In this document: in pieces, positions 50,080 through 58,198 of the stretch
How positions within the stretch are numbered: the stretch's first letter is position 1
Layout of the letters: each line of letters begins with the position of its first letter
Origin: CAXWPM01 sp965206125
Lineage (GTDB): Bacteria; Acidobacteriota; Terriglobia; 20CM-2-55-15
Assembly (NCBI GenBank): GCA_965206125.1
Contig: CBDBIN010000041.1
Coordinates: 124,001-188,000 of the forward strand
Direction of reading: 5' to 3'
Length of the DNA: 64,000 nt
Notes under the pieces: model-generated
The model's database searches: none
Told to the model about the DNA's origin: nothing
The model's input: the letters and a program-made list of their open reading frames with translations, nothing else
Program-made: the position numbers and the translations under genes

Positions 50080-50394
50080 ATGACTCTGCCTCCTGAACCC
50101 GACACACAAGAAGTTGCACTCAAGCGCTCCGGCTGGGGCGCAGCAGCCTTAGTGACTTCTATTGTTGCCTTGGCTGTGTCGGGCGTGCTCAGTGACTGGA
50201 TCATGACGGATGCTGTTCTACGTCCTATGATCCTGGATCTTCTTCTAGGACCGTGGATTCTTCTAATTCTGGTTGTTGCCGTTCTTGGATTCTGTGGCCT
50301 CAGCCACGAGGGCCGAAAAAAGGATTTTGCCGTTATGGCTTTGGGACTGGATGCTCTTGCCTTATTGCTCTTCGTTATGAGTGTGATGTCATGA
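50080..50394 (+). CDS. Small membrane protein (DUF4190-like), function unknown
   Basis: 104 residues from ATG 50080; the open frame goes back to 50014 but upstream residues are not membrane-protein-like. Three helices: WGAAALVTSIVALAVSGVL, LLLGPWILLILVVAVLGFCG and ALGLDALALLLFVMSVM. The layout resembles short DUF4190-type membrane proteins. No partner is evident; directly after it comes the orphan kinase tail. Confidence 0.6.
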   Translation: MTLPPEPDTQEVALKRSGWGAAALVTSIVALAVSGVLSDWIMTDAVLRPMILDLLLGPWILLILVVAVLGFCGLSHEGRKKDFAVMALGLDALALLLFVMSVMS

Positions 50395-50430
50395 GCGGCT
50401 TTTTCTGCTCCAGGGACCTCAGTGCCGAAA

Positions 50431-50487
50431 GTGAACATCGTCCTCAACTGGTTTGAAGAACTGAAGGAACGGGTGCCGGTGCCATGA
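50431..50487 (+). pseudogene. Second orphan 3' tail of a kinase/TolB gene
   Basis: Codons from GTG 50431 read VNIVLNWFEELKERVPVP followed by TGA, preceded in frame by TSVPK. It matches the end of the kinase at 35308-38007 and the orphan at 33360-33416. No propeller or kinase sequence comes before it; instead there is the small membrane protein gene. Confidence 0.8.
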
Positions 50488-50506
50488 TCGGCTAACAGAG
50501 GAACTC

Positions 50507-51247
50507 GTGACATTAGTATCCGAGCAGAGTCAGTGTCCTTTGTGTGGAAAAAGAGTCGGTGACCGTCCGATCTTCGCTACCTGGGGAGTGTTCGGCTGGC
50601 CCGACCTAATGCGTTACTGCGATGCCGCCATGCACTGGGAATGTTACGAAGCGTGGCCGCACCGGGAGCGGTTTGCAGAGTCGTATGTCCGGTTTTCGGT
50701 CGAGTCCACCAAGGGAAACCCATACTGGGGAGAATCGCACCTCGATGACGATGTTTTTGTTTCCGTTAGCCCATCGAGCCATGAGGTACAAGTGATGCCT
50801 ATGGTAACGGGTTCACGGATTCGCGTCGGCTTTGCGGACTGGAAGTTGTGGATATCGAACCTTGACTATGCAACACGCGGACAGAGGGACTTGGAGAGGG
50901 CAGCCATCGCCAAGGTACTGCCCCGTCTCCAGGAAAAGTTTCCCGAGCCGGATATGTTGGTACAGGCTATCGACTGGGTTGAGAAGGATAGGATACAGCG
51001 ATCCTTACAACTGGAGACTGAGCGAGCGGAGCAAGAGCGCCTTGAGGCTATCCGGCCGCACAACGAAGCGTGTCGGCGCATAGCCGAACAAAAGCCAGCT
51101 TGTCCTTATTGTGATTCGGCCGAGAACCTGGAGTTCTTAAACAAGAGTCCTGAACGCAAATCCTACTTCATCTGCCGGGTTTGCGGGAGATCCTCTCGAC
51201 CTGAAGAGTTCGCGGCACAAGGACCACCCGACTGGGTGCGCAATTGA
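50507..51247 (+). CDS. Double zinc-ribbon protein, function unknown
   Basis: 246 residues from GTG 50507, 19 bases after the orphan kinase tail. N-terminal ribbon: CPLCGKR (about residues 10-16) with a later C/H pair (YCDAAMHWECYEAW), so four ligands of RING/treble-clef type are possible. Residues 60-150 are beta-rich. A charged helix (160-195, LQLETERAEQERLEAIRPHN) leads to a C-terminal ribbon CPYC...CRVCG. No signal peptide. Codon use is less GC-rich than in neighbours. I do not recognise the family; nucleic-acid or ubiquitin-like binding would be guesses. Confidence 0.7.
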   Translation: MTLVSEQSQCPLCGKRVGDRPIFATWGVFGWPDLMRYCDAAMHWECYEAWPHRERFAESYVRFSVESTKGNPYWGESHLDDDVFVSVSPSSHEVQVMPMVTGSRIRVGFADWKLWISNLDYATRGQRDLERAAIAKVLPRLQEKFPEPDMLVQAIDWVEKDRIQRSLQLETERAEQERLEAIRPHNEACRRIAEQKPACPYCDSAENLEFLNKSPERKSYFICRVCGRSSRPEEFAAQGPPDWVRN

Positions 51248-51249
51248 CG

Positions 51250-51533
51250 ATGATCGGCCAGACCATATCCCACTGCAAGGTCCTCAAACAGATCGGGGGT
51301 GGAGGTATGGGCGTTGTCTACCGGGCCGAGGACACGTCCCTGGGGAGTATGTGATCAACGACGGCGGGACACTGTTCGTCTACGACCCGCGCAGCGGAGA
51401 GCGCCGAGAGCTTCAGGAGCGTCGGGGAGTGGGGTCCGATCCGAACTCCCGGGACGGCCGCTGGGACTATTACTGGGTAACCAGCGATACTGCGGACCTC
51501 TGGCTGATCGAACTGCCCGACGACCCCCAGTAG
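51250..51533 (+). pseudogene. Kinase start fused to a TolB end, out of frame
   Basis: ATG 51250 begins ISHCKVLKQIGGGGMGVVYR then AEDTSLG, the glycine loop of a Ser/Thr kinase, and stops at TGA 51352. In another frame, from about 51342, the reading continues as EYVINDGGTLFVYDPRSGER, DGRWDYYWVTSDTADLWLIE, ending at TAG 51531, which is the final propeller part of a kinase or TolB protein. About 800 codons between are deleted. Confidence 0.8.
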
Positions 51534-51591
51534 TCCGAGTCCGTGTTCAGCCTTCGAGACAGTAAGTGGCCCAATAGCGGCGACTGGTCTA

Positions 51592-51681
51592 TCAGCCCGT
51601 CACACGCAGCATGACCTGGATGGCAAGGACTGCCAACAGAACAAGTGCACCTGCCCCGAAGAATACTTTCAGGCTTTTCAT
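51592..51681 (-). CDS. Possible 29-residue membrane peptide
   Basis: Below usual length limits. ATG 51681 has GGAGG nine bases upstream, and the peptide is one hydrophobic helix with basic ends (MKSLKVFFGAGALVLLAVLA then IQVMLRVTG). Such peptides occur alone or as remains of a larger gene. The strong ribosome site is the main support. Confidence 0.45.
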   Translation of the reverse strand: MKSLKVFFGAGALVLLAVLAIQVMLRVTG

Positions 51682-51825
51682 CGGCGGGAACCTCCGTTCG
51701 CTACACGCTAAGTGACATGAGGAGCAAGTTAATTCGCTGTCGCCGAGTCGGTCGAGTCATCCCCTGAGATCAACAGTGTAGAGTCGAGGCGGTGAACCGA
51801 GGCGCTAAGAGCGCCGGTGACTCGA

Positions 51826-52461
51826 TTAGGAAGTGATTGATTCTGTCGTTGGACTCGATTGACTCGGGGGCTTTGTGCGCCAGAGTGTGTAAGTCATCAA
51901 GAGGCCGATGAGGACTATGAAGCCGCCAGCAGGGATCAAGAAGACGTCCATGTCGCCGCTTTGACGGCCCGACCAAGCCGTGCTCAAGACCATCACGATA
52001 CCCCTCAGCATCACAGCAGAGGCGACTATGGCGGTTGGCCAGTATAGATTGTCGAACGCCCGGTTCGAAGACCACCAGATGATGCGAAGAAGCACAAGGA
52101 TCACCGCGCTGTGAAAGAGAACGACTTCAAGCGTTGTGGCTAGGTCAAATCGACCATCAGGGGTGAAGAATCCATCCGCAGCCATCTCAGTCGAGAGTGC
52201 GATGAACAAACCCAGCACCAAGAAAGTTGCGGCAAACTTGAACATAGCTCGTTCTCCGTCAGAGAGAATCGGTTGCTTCAACCCACGCCAGATCCGGCTG
52301 GCCATAACCCACGGCACCGTGCAGATCACCTCTAAGGTGTATTGAAGGGGCGAACTGTACCGTTCATGGAGGTCCCCGAGCACCTGTTCGCGCACAGCTC
52401 GTGGGAGGAGAAGTCCGGCGATTGTCTCCAGAAGTTTAGGCGGACTCGAAGTGGGTTCCAT
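51826..52461 (-). CDS. Membrane protein with ADOP-type prefix domain
   Basis: 211 residues; its ATG overlaps the stop of the PadR gene (TGATG). The N-terminus (LLETIAGLLLPRAVREQVLGDLHERY) matches the cytoplasmic prefix domain found in front of acidobacterial permeases. Then come four to five helices (FAATFLVLGLFIALSTEMA; VVLFHSAVILVLLRIIWW; PTAIVASAVMLRGIVMVLS; FLIPAGGFIVLIGLLMTYTL). The MacB and FtsX parts are absent, so it may be a reduced member or a separate partner protein of the PadR pair. Co-transcribed with PadR. Confidence 0.75.
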   Translation of the reverse strand: MEPTSSPPKLLETIAGLLLPRAVREQVLGDLHERYSSPLQYTLEVICTVPWVMASRIWRGLKQPILSDGERAMFKFAATFLVLGLFIALSTEMAADGFFTPDGRFDLATTLEVVLFHSAVILVLLRIIWWSSNRAFDNLYWPTAIVASAVMLRGIVMVLSTAWSGRQSGDMDVFLIPAGGFIVLIGLLMTYTLWRTKPPSQSSPTTESITS

Positions 52462-52802
52462 CAGCTAAATTCCTCTCCCCATATCTGTCCTACGACATCA
52501 CAAATGCGTTTCGCTGTAACAGCCGATTCCTGCAATGCTTGTTCACCAGCCTTTTTCAGTCGATAACAGCGTTTCGCACGTCCCCCGCGTTCCGGCGTCG
52601 GGTCCGTCATCCACGATGAGATAAGGCCCTTATCCTCCATCCGGTCCAGCGTGACGTAGATTGCACCGAGCGATCCCCCTTTTGGCGCTGCGAGTTCACC
52701 CACCTTTGCGTGAATAGTCACGCCGTAGGCGTCGTCCCGAAGCACGAGAATCGCGGTCAACACCAACTGCTCGAACTGTCCAAGGGAGTAAGTCTTTCCC
52801 AT
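52461..52802 (-). CDS. PadR-family transcriptional regulator
   Basis: 113 residues from ATG 52802 (MGKTYSLGQFE); GGAG is only two to three bases upstream, so a slightly different start is possible. Winged-helix pattern: QLVLTAILVLRDDAYGVTI, GSLGAIYVTLDRMEDKGLIS, and RCYRLKKAGEQAL. The TERGGRAKR loop is the wing. It overlaps the prefix-domain gene and likely represses that pair. Confidence 0.88.
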   Translation of the reverse strand: MGKTYSLGQFEQLVLTAILVLRDDAYGVTIHAKVGELAAPKGGSLGAIYVTLDRMEDKGLISSWMTDPTPERGGRAKRCYRLKKAGEQALQESAVTAKRICDVVGQIWGEEFS

Positions 52803-52933
52803 TACTCCAACACCGTATGATAAATAGAGGACAGGGTCAAGGAAAACGGTCAGCGGTGTCTGCATGGGCGGGGTGTCAACGAATGGAGGGGTTGGTCGGT
52901 CGGTGTGCGATCATAGCCAGAACGCTGAAGAAC

Positions 52934-53413
52934 ATGGCGCTTGACACACTCGCCATCGGCGACGGCATTGTCTTGACGAAGGAACAAACCCGAAGACGCC
53001 GAGGATGTCTTTGCTCCAATCGACAGCAACCACGACTACCTTCGGGAGTGGTTCGCGTGGGGCGACCCCGCGAAGGGCGTCGAAGCCACTCTGGATTTCA
53101 TTGAACGTTCCCTGAAGCAGGACGAGGAAAAGAACGGCTTCCAATGCTGCATCCGACTGGAGGGCAAGACTATCGCGTGATGGGGTTCGTGAAGGTCGAT
53201 AAGAAGACCGAGTTAGGTTAGTGGATCGCACCGTCATGCCAAGGGCGGGGCGTAATCACGAAAGCCGCCAGAGCTCTGACCGACCACGCATTCTTAGAGT
53301 GGGGTTTGAATCGAGTCGCAATTTACGCATCCGACGCCCGAGAGGTCGAGGATGCCGCGAGTCGACTGGAAGCCTACAAAAGTGGGAAGAAACGGGCTGT
53401 CGAGGCGGTCTAG
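52934..53413 (+). pseudogene. Decayed GNAT (RimJ/RimL-like) acetyltransferase
   Basis: Reading from ATG 52934 and allowing breaks gives ALDTLAIGDGIVLTKEQ, a frameshift near 52990, EDAEDVFAPIDSNHDYLREW, FAWGDPAKGVEATLDFIERS, then TGA at about 53178, a further frameshift, VKVDKKTELG, TAG at 53219, then QGRGVITKAARALTDHAFLE and WGLNRVAIYASD. This is the RimJ/RimL order, with the acetyl-CoA loop QGRGxxTxA kept. Two stops and two frameshifts rule out function. Confidence 0.75.
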
Positions 53414-53451
53414 CGTTGGATCGCTGTGTCCCCGCAAATCTCCCCACAAAC

Positions 53452-53477
53452 AAAAAGCCGGGGAAAGCTCCCCGGCT
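53452..53477 (-). terminator. Terminator of tRNA-Lys
   Basis: Eight-bp stem AGCCGGGG / CCCCGGCT (53456-53463 with 53470-53477), loop of six, followed on the minus strand by TTTTTG. It ends 18 bases after the 3' end of the tRNA. Confidence 0.85.
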
Positions 53478-53494
53478 AAGTTCTTTATCATCAA

Positions 53495-53567
<73 letters not shown>

Positions 53568-53702
53568 CCGGCCCGGCATGATAGCAAACGCGGGCGGTCG
53601 GTAAAAGGGTGGTTGATTGGGGCGGCGGGTTGTCGTGTCCGGGAGCAACCGCCGACCTTGAGAGCGTTCCGGACTTGCGATTTAGGCGGTAACAGACCGC
53701 CG

Positions 53703-54518
53703 CTACAGGGATAAGCGTCCGGTCGCGGCGTCGTAGCGCATCCGTAGGGTAATGACAGGGTTCGCGTTCTCGTGCGGCTGGATGTCTTCGTCGGTCGCGC
53801 TGACATAGAGCGAGTAGTTGCCGTCGTTGAATGACTCGCCGTTCGTATCGTCGGTATCGGCGACAAGGATATAGGCAACGTGAGAAGTCTTGCCCTCGCA
53901 GGAAGCTTCGAGGATGGGTTCGCTGTCACACGTGCATCGCCTGTCGCCGCCCTTGGCGTCGGACGCTTCCATCGCGGCCATCACCCGATCCGCAAGGCTT
54001 CCTTCCGGCTGTTCAAAGGCGCGTGCCGCGTCGTAAACCACGTCGTCGCCCGCGAGGATGTTGCCCTGGATCGAGTAGTAGATTTCCGTCCCGGAAACCT
54101 GACCCTGGACAGAGAGCGAGGCCGCTCCATTGCGACCACCGGAAAAACCGGCGCTTCGTCCTTCGAGATCGACGATGCCGAACTGACGGCGTTCGATGTT
54201 GGGATCCCGCTGGAGCATCCGGATGATCTCATCGGGATGCGTTCCTTTCTGCAACTCATCGAAGACGAGTCGCTGGTTGGCTCGGGTCGAATCGACTCCG
54301 GCCTGACAGGCGGCGACTCCTTTTCCGGGAACGATGACGGCTTGAATGTCCATCAGTCCGGCTGCCGGGAAGCCCGCGAATCGTCCCTGTGAGACGCAAG
54401 TCGCAGATGCGATCGAAACCTGGCCGGTTGCGCGATCCACCGCGATTACGCTCCAGGTGGCAAAGGCCGAGCTATGAAACAAGGTGATCAGAGCCAGAGC
54501 ATAGATGGTGCGTTTCAT
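53703..54518 (-). CDS. Exported DUF1028 protein
   Basis: 271 residues from ATG 54518 (MKRTIYAL); the frame is open to 54671 but that part overlaps the next gene. Signal peptide (ALALITLFHSSAFA), after which the mature part begins TWSVIAVDRATGQVSIASAT. This and the blocks GVAACQAGVDS, AGFSGGRNG and GNILAGDDVV are the DUF1028 pattern, related in fold to Ntn hydrolases; the residue after the cleaved leader could be a catalytic Thr. A C-terminal segment (CTCDSEPILEASCEGKTSHV) with paired cysteines follows. Function unknown, periplasmic. Confidence 0.88.
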   Translation of the reverse strand: MKRTIYALALITLFHSSAFATWSVIAVDRATGQVSIASATCVSQGRFAGFPAAGLMDIQAVIVPGKGVAACQAGVDSTRANQRLVFDELQKGTHPDEIIRMLQRDPNIERRQFGIVDLEGRSAGFSGGRNGAASLSVQGQVSGTEIYYSIQGNILAGDDVVYDAARAFEQPEGSLADRVMAAMEASDAKGGDRRCTCDSEPILEASCEGKTSHVAYILVADTDDTNGESFNDGNYSLYVSATDEDIQPHENANPVITLRMRYDAATGRLSL

Positions 54519-54552
54519 GATCGTCCAATCAGGTACGAGCAAAACCAGGCTG

Positions 54553-54810
54553 CTAAGCTTGCTCCTCTTCGGCGTCCTCGGATTTCTCTTCTTCTTCCTC
54601 CGGCATGAACGGAGCCCATTCTTCAGGTACGGCCTGCGGTCCCGGCCGCATCCCGGCGATATCGGGATCATCGCCCATCTCGGATCTCGGCTCTAGGCCC
54701 GCTTTGCGCTCTTTGGCCCGCAACCGCCTCTCTTGTTTATCGCGGGCTTTTTCCATGCGCGCCTTTTCCTTCAGGCGTTTTTGAAATGTCGGTCTCGATG
54801 GTCTTGGCAT
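54553..54810 (-). CDS. Small charged protein, function unknown
   Basis: 85 residues; the leader GAGGGGGC precedes ATG 54810. The first half is very basic (PSRPTFQKRLKEKARMEKAR...), the end very acidic (EEEEEKSEDAEEEQA), with a short proline-rich middle. Short proteins starting MPRPSRPTFQKR are widespread in Deltaproteobacteria-like and acidobacterial genomes, but have no assigned role; a nucleic-acid or ribosome contact is plausible. It lies 34 bases before the DUF1028 gene and has a consensus promoter about 215 bases upstream. Confidence 0.75.
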   Translation of the reverse strand: MPRPSRPTFQKRLKEKARMEKARDKQERRLRAKERKAGLEPRSEMGDDPDIAGMRPGPQAVPEEWAPFMPEEEEEKSEDAEEEQA

Positions 54811-54989
54811 AGTGCCCCCTCGGTCTCTTCTGAAGATCCGAACGGTCTAATTTCCGTCCGCTTCACAGTCGGGACGACTCCATGTCGTCAAGGTCACTCT
54901 CGATTCTGATTGCTGTCCAGCGACGGACGGTGCCTCCGTCCCTCGGCTGCAATGGTGCGAAATCAGGAATGCAGAGCCTGGCAACGACC

Positions 54990-55053
54990 ACCACCTGTTC
55001 AGGTGGTCCAAGCTGTATTAGCTACTTTATAGGTTCAAAACCCTTATTGTCAA
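54990..55053 (-). promoter_or_regulatory. Consensus promoter with adjacent dyad and a long leader
   Basis: On the minus strand TTGACA (55048-55053) and TATAAA (55026-55031) are 16 bases apart, the best sigma70-like match seen in the window. Some 19 bases after the -10 is a dyad with arms ACCACCTG / CAGGTGGT (54990-55007, loop of two). The transcript would have a leader of about 205 bases before the small-protein gene at 54810. The rest of the 54811-55170 gap shows one weak GC-rich hairpin around 54930. Confidence 0.6.
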
Positions 55054-55170
55054 CCAGTTGGCTCTGACCTGCATCTATTCGGAGTATGAGCGACGACTCA
55101 CCGGTTCTGGTCCACATCGCGCATCAGATTCTTATTGCGTTTGCTATATAGCCGTGTTATCTACATAGGT

Positions 55171-55503
55171 ATGCCACGACGACCTCTAAGCCTGTCGACA
55201 GTTACCGTGCTGCAGGCGCTCGCATCGGGTTATGCCTACGGTTTCGACGTGATGGACACCACCGGTCTCCCCAGCGGGACGGTCTATCCGATCCTCGGCC
55301 GGCTCGAACGAGCGGGCTTCATCCGCGCTAATTGGGAGGATGCGGCGGCCGCCCGGGAAGAGAAGCGACCGCCCCGGCGCTACTACGCAGTGACGCCCAC
55401 TGGCGTTGCGGTCCTGGAAGAGATGCTCGAACGATATCGGGCGCTCGCGACGACACCGTTGACGATGGATGGAACGACGAACACGGAAGGAGCCAATGGC
55501 TGA
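55171..55503 (+). CDS. PadR-family transcriptional regulator
   Basis: 110 residues from ATG 55171. PadR winged-helix pattern: LSTVTVLQALASGYAYGFDV, GLPSGTVYPILGRLERAGFI and RRYYAVTPTGVAVLEEML. A palindrome GCTATATAGC (55143-55152) upstream is a candidate operator. The end of the gene overlaps the permease start by eight bases, so both are translated together. It probably represses the permease gene. Confidence 0.9.
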   Translation: MPRRPLSLSTVTVLQALASGYAYGFDVMDTTGLPSGTVYPILGRLERAGFIRANWEDAAAAREEKRPPRRYYAVTPTGVAVLEEMLERYRALATTPLTMDGTTNTEGANG

Positions 55504-58165
55504 GTCTTGGAAGGGTGAAGGCAGTCGCTTCGTCCGAGGTTGCATTGCGTTTATCCGAGCGCTGAGCGCCATCGTCCCACCCGCGCACCGGCGGGAGTGG
55601 CGCTTGGAATGGACCGCGGAGATCTATCACCGGGGACAGCGCCTCGAGCGGCACCGGAGGCTGACCCGGTGGGCGCGGCTCGACATGATCGGGCGGTGCC
55701 TGGGCGCTGTTCCGCACGCACTTTGGATCTGGAAGGAAGACTGGAGACTGGACATGTTGATTCAAGACATCCGTTATGCGATCCGAACCCACTTCAAGAA
55801 ACCCGCCTTCGCACTGCTGGCCGTCGGGACGCTGGCGCTGGGGATCGGCGCGAACACGATGATATTCAGCTTCGTGAACACTGTTCTTCTCCAACCGATG
55901 AACTTCGAAGATCCAGACGGCGTTGTCTATGCCTGGGACAGCAATCCCAGCCAGGGGTTCCCGAAGTTCTCCGTGTCGCCCGCAAACTTTGTGGACTACC
56001 GGGATCAGGTCGATGCCTTTGCCGGCGTCGCCGCCTACAACCGCACCGACGCGACGCTTGTCGGGGTGGGCGATCCCCGGAGGATTCCCGGAGCTCTCGT
56101 GACACAGGACTTCTTCGGCGTTGCGCGCACGGGGGCGGCCCTCGGCCGGGTGTTCGAGCCGGCGGAAATGACGATCGGCAACGACGACGTCGTGATGATC
56201 AGTCACGGTTTGTGGACGCGCGAGTTCGGTTCGGATGAATCGATTGTCGGGCAAGTGTTGAACCTCGACGGCCGGATGCGAACCGTCGTCGGCGTCACGC
56301 CCGCCGAGTTCGACTTCCCGATCGGTGCGGACCTCTGGATTCCGCTGGTCTTCGATTTTGACGTCGCAGGCGCGCGCGGGGCGCACTACCTTGTCGTCAT
56401 AGGACGACTCGACGACGGGCGGACGATCGAACAGGCCCAGCAACAACTCGACGTCGTAACAGCGCACCTCGAACAGGAGTATCCGAACAGCAACACCGGC
56501 TGGACCGCTCACCTGTTCCCGGTCCACGGTGAGATCGTCGATGGGGCGCGCACCCCGTTGATTATCCTTTCCGGCGCGGTCGGTCTGGTTCTGCTGATCG
56601 CGTGCGCCAACGTCGCCAACCTCTTCCTGGCCCGCAACAGCACGCGTCGCCGCGAGTTGGCGATCCGTTACGCGATCGGCGCGGGAAGGATGCGAATCCT
56701 GCGGCAACTGCTCGCCGAGAGTCTGCTCCTGGCTGTCTGCGGTGGCCTGGCGGGACTGCTGCTCGCCTATTCGAGCGTCGGAATGCTGGTGTCGTTGATC
56801 CCTGCCGGCGTCCCGAGGCTTCAGGCCACGACCATCGATCCCAGCGTCTTGTTGTTCACGCTGCTAATCTCGCTTGCGACCGGGATCGCGTTTGGAATCG
56901 CACCCGCCGTACGCGCGGCGCGTTCGGGTTTTGGCGGTTCGCTTAGCGTGGGCGGAGCGCTGGCGGACGGGGGCCGATCGGGCCTTCGGCTGCGTAGCGG
57001 CCTGGTAGTGGTCGAAGTAGCGCTCGCGCTGGTAGTGGTCGTCGGATCCGGCCTGCTGGCACAGAGTCTCTGGCGGCTGATGTCGGTGGACCCGGGATTC
57101 GAACCGGACAATGTGGCGGTCATTGAGTTGGGCCTGCCGTCGGCACGTTATCCGGATGCCCGAGAGCGCGCAAGGTTCTACGACGACCTCACGGCGCGCA
57201 TCGCTGTGCTGCCGGGAGTCCGGTCGGTCGGCGTCGTTTCAGACCTCCCGATGACCGGACAGTTCAACATTTCGTATTCGGTCGCGGGGTTTCCGCCCCT
57301 GCCTCCGGGCCAAAACCCCGGCGGCGAGATGCGCTTTGTCCATCCCGATTATTTCCAGACGATGGGGATCCCGCTCATTAGAGGTCGTGGCTTCGGGGAG
57401 AGAGACAACGCGGAGTCTCCCGATGTCGTCGTCATCAACGAAACGCTGGCGCGGGCGATGTTTCCAGACGAAGATCCCTTGGGCCAGCGGCTCGACATCG
57501 GGTACAGGCGCACCTCCGGAACCCGCCCCCGGGAGATTGTCGGCATCGTTGCCGACGTGCGTGAGATGGGCCTGGATCGTCCGGCGCCTCCCGCCTATTA
57601 CGTGCCCTACCGGCAGGACCCGATGAGCAACATGTATGTCGTCGCACGCACGGATGTGGACGCTTCGTCTTTGATGCCGGCGATCGGGCGGGAGGTCCAC
57701 GAGATGGATCCCGGTCTGGCGATCCTGACCGAACGGACGCTCGACCAGACGGTCGCGCTTTCGCTCACCGACAGGCGGATGACGGCCGGGTTCCTCGTCG
57801 GGTTCGCCCTCCTGGCGCTGGTGCTGGCCATGATCGGTGTCTACGGCGTGATGGCGTATTCGGTCGCTCAGCGGCGGAGCGAAATCGGTATCCGGATGGC
57901 TCTCGGTGCACGCGCCCAAGACGTGCTCGCCATGTTCGTTCGGAGCGGTTTCCTGGTAGCCCTCGCAGGCGTGGCTCTGGGGCTCGCAGGGGCCTTGGTG
58001 TTGACCCGCCAGCTTCAGGAAATGTTGTTCGAGGTCGAGGCCACCGACCCCATGACCTACACGTTCGTCGCCGTGCTCCTGGTTATGGTACCCGTCCTTG
58101 CCAGCCTGATCCCGGCGCGACGGGCGACTTTGACGGATCCCCTGAAGGCGCTCCGTTCCGAGTGA
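55496..58165 (+). CDS. MacB-like permease, acidobacterial duplicated orphan permease (ADOP)
   Basis: 889 residues from ATG 55496, with AAGGAGCC just upstream. Prefix domain (1-80, IVPPAHRREWRLEWTAEI), then two MacB/FtsX modules: helix LLAVGTLALGIGANTMIFSF, periplasmic domain, FtsX block with LIACANVANLFLARNSTRRR; second module with ALALVVVVGSGLLAQSLWRL and the end LIPARRATLTDPLKALRSE. No ATPase gene is adjacent. Paralogue of 8132-10849 but with a different prefix subtype. Function unknown, inner membrane. Confidence 0.93.
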   Translation: MAESWKGEGSRFVRGCIAFIRALSAIVPPAHRREWRLEWTAEIYHRGQRLERHRRLTRWARLDMIGRCLGAVPHALWIWKEDWRLDMLIQDIRYAIRTHFKKPAFALLAVGTLALGIGANTMIFSFVNTVLLQPMNFEDPDGVVYAWDSNPSQGFPKFSVSPANFVDYRDQVDAFAGVAAYNRTDATLVGVGDPRRIPGALVTQDFFGVARTGAALGRVFEPAEMTIGNDDVVMISHGLWTREFGSDESIVGQVLNLDGRMRTVVGVTPAEFDFPIGADLWIPLVFDFDVAGARGAHYLVVIGRLDDGRTIEQAQQQLDVVTAHLEQEYPNSNTGWTAHLFPVHGEIVDGARTPLIILSGAVGLVLLIACANVANLFLARNSTRRRELAIRYAIGAGRMRILRQLLAESLLLAVCGGLAGLLLAYSSVGMLVSLIPAGVPRLQATTIDPSVLLFTLLISLATGIAFGIAPAVRAARSGFGGSLSVGGALADGGRSGLRLRSGLVVVEVALALVVVVGSGLLAQSLWRLMSVDPGFEPDNVAVIELGLPSARYPDARERARFYDDLTARIAVLPGVRSVGVVSDLPMTGQFNISYSVAGFPPLPPGQNPGGEMRFVHPDYFQTMGIPLIRGRGFGERDNAESPDVVVINETLARAMFPDEDPLGQRLDIGYRRTSGTRPREIVGIVADVREMGLDRPAPPAYYVPYRQDPMSNMYVVARTDVDASSLMPAIGREVHEMDPGLAILTERTLDQTVALSLTDRRMTAGFLVGFALLALVLAMIGVYGVMAYSVAQRRSEIGIRMALGARAQDVLAMFVRSGFLVALAGVALGLAGALVLTRQLQEMLFEVEATDPMTYTFVAVLLVMVPVLASLIPARRATLTDPLKALRSE

Positions 58166-58198
58166 CGGCAACATCATTGATGATATCCTGACCCCGGC

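Noticed and set aside
53640..53702. GGCGGT/ACCGCC hairpin near 53684 as a terminator of the DUF1028 gene
   Set aside because: Six-bp stem without a T run; it resembles a small dispersed repeat more than a terminator.
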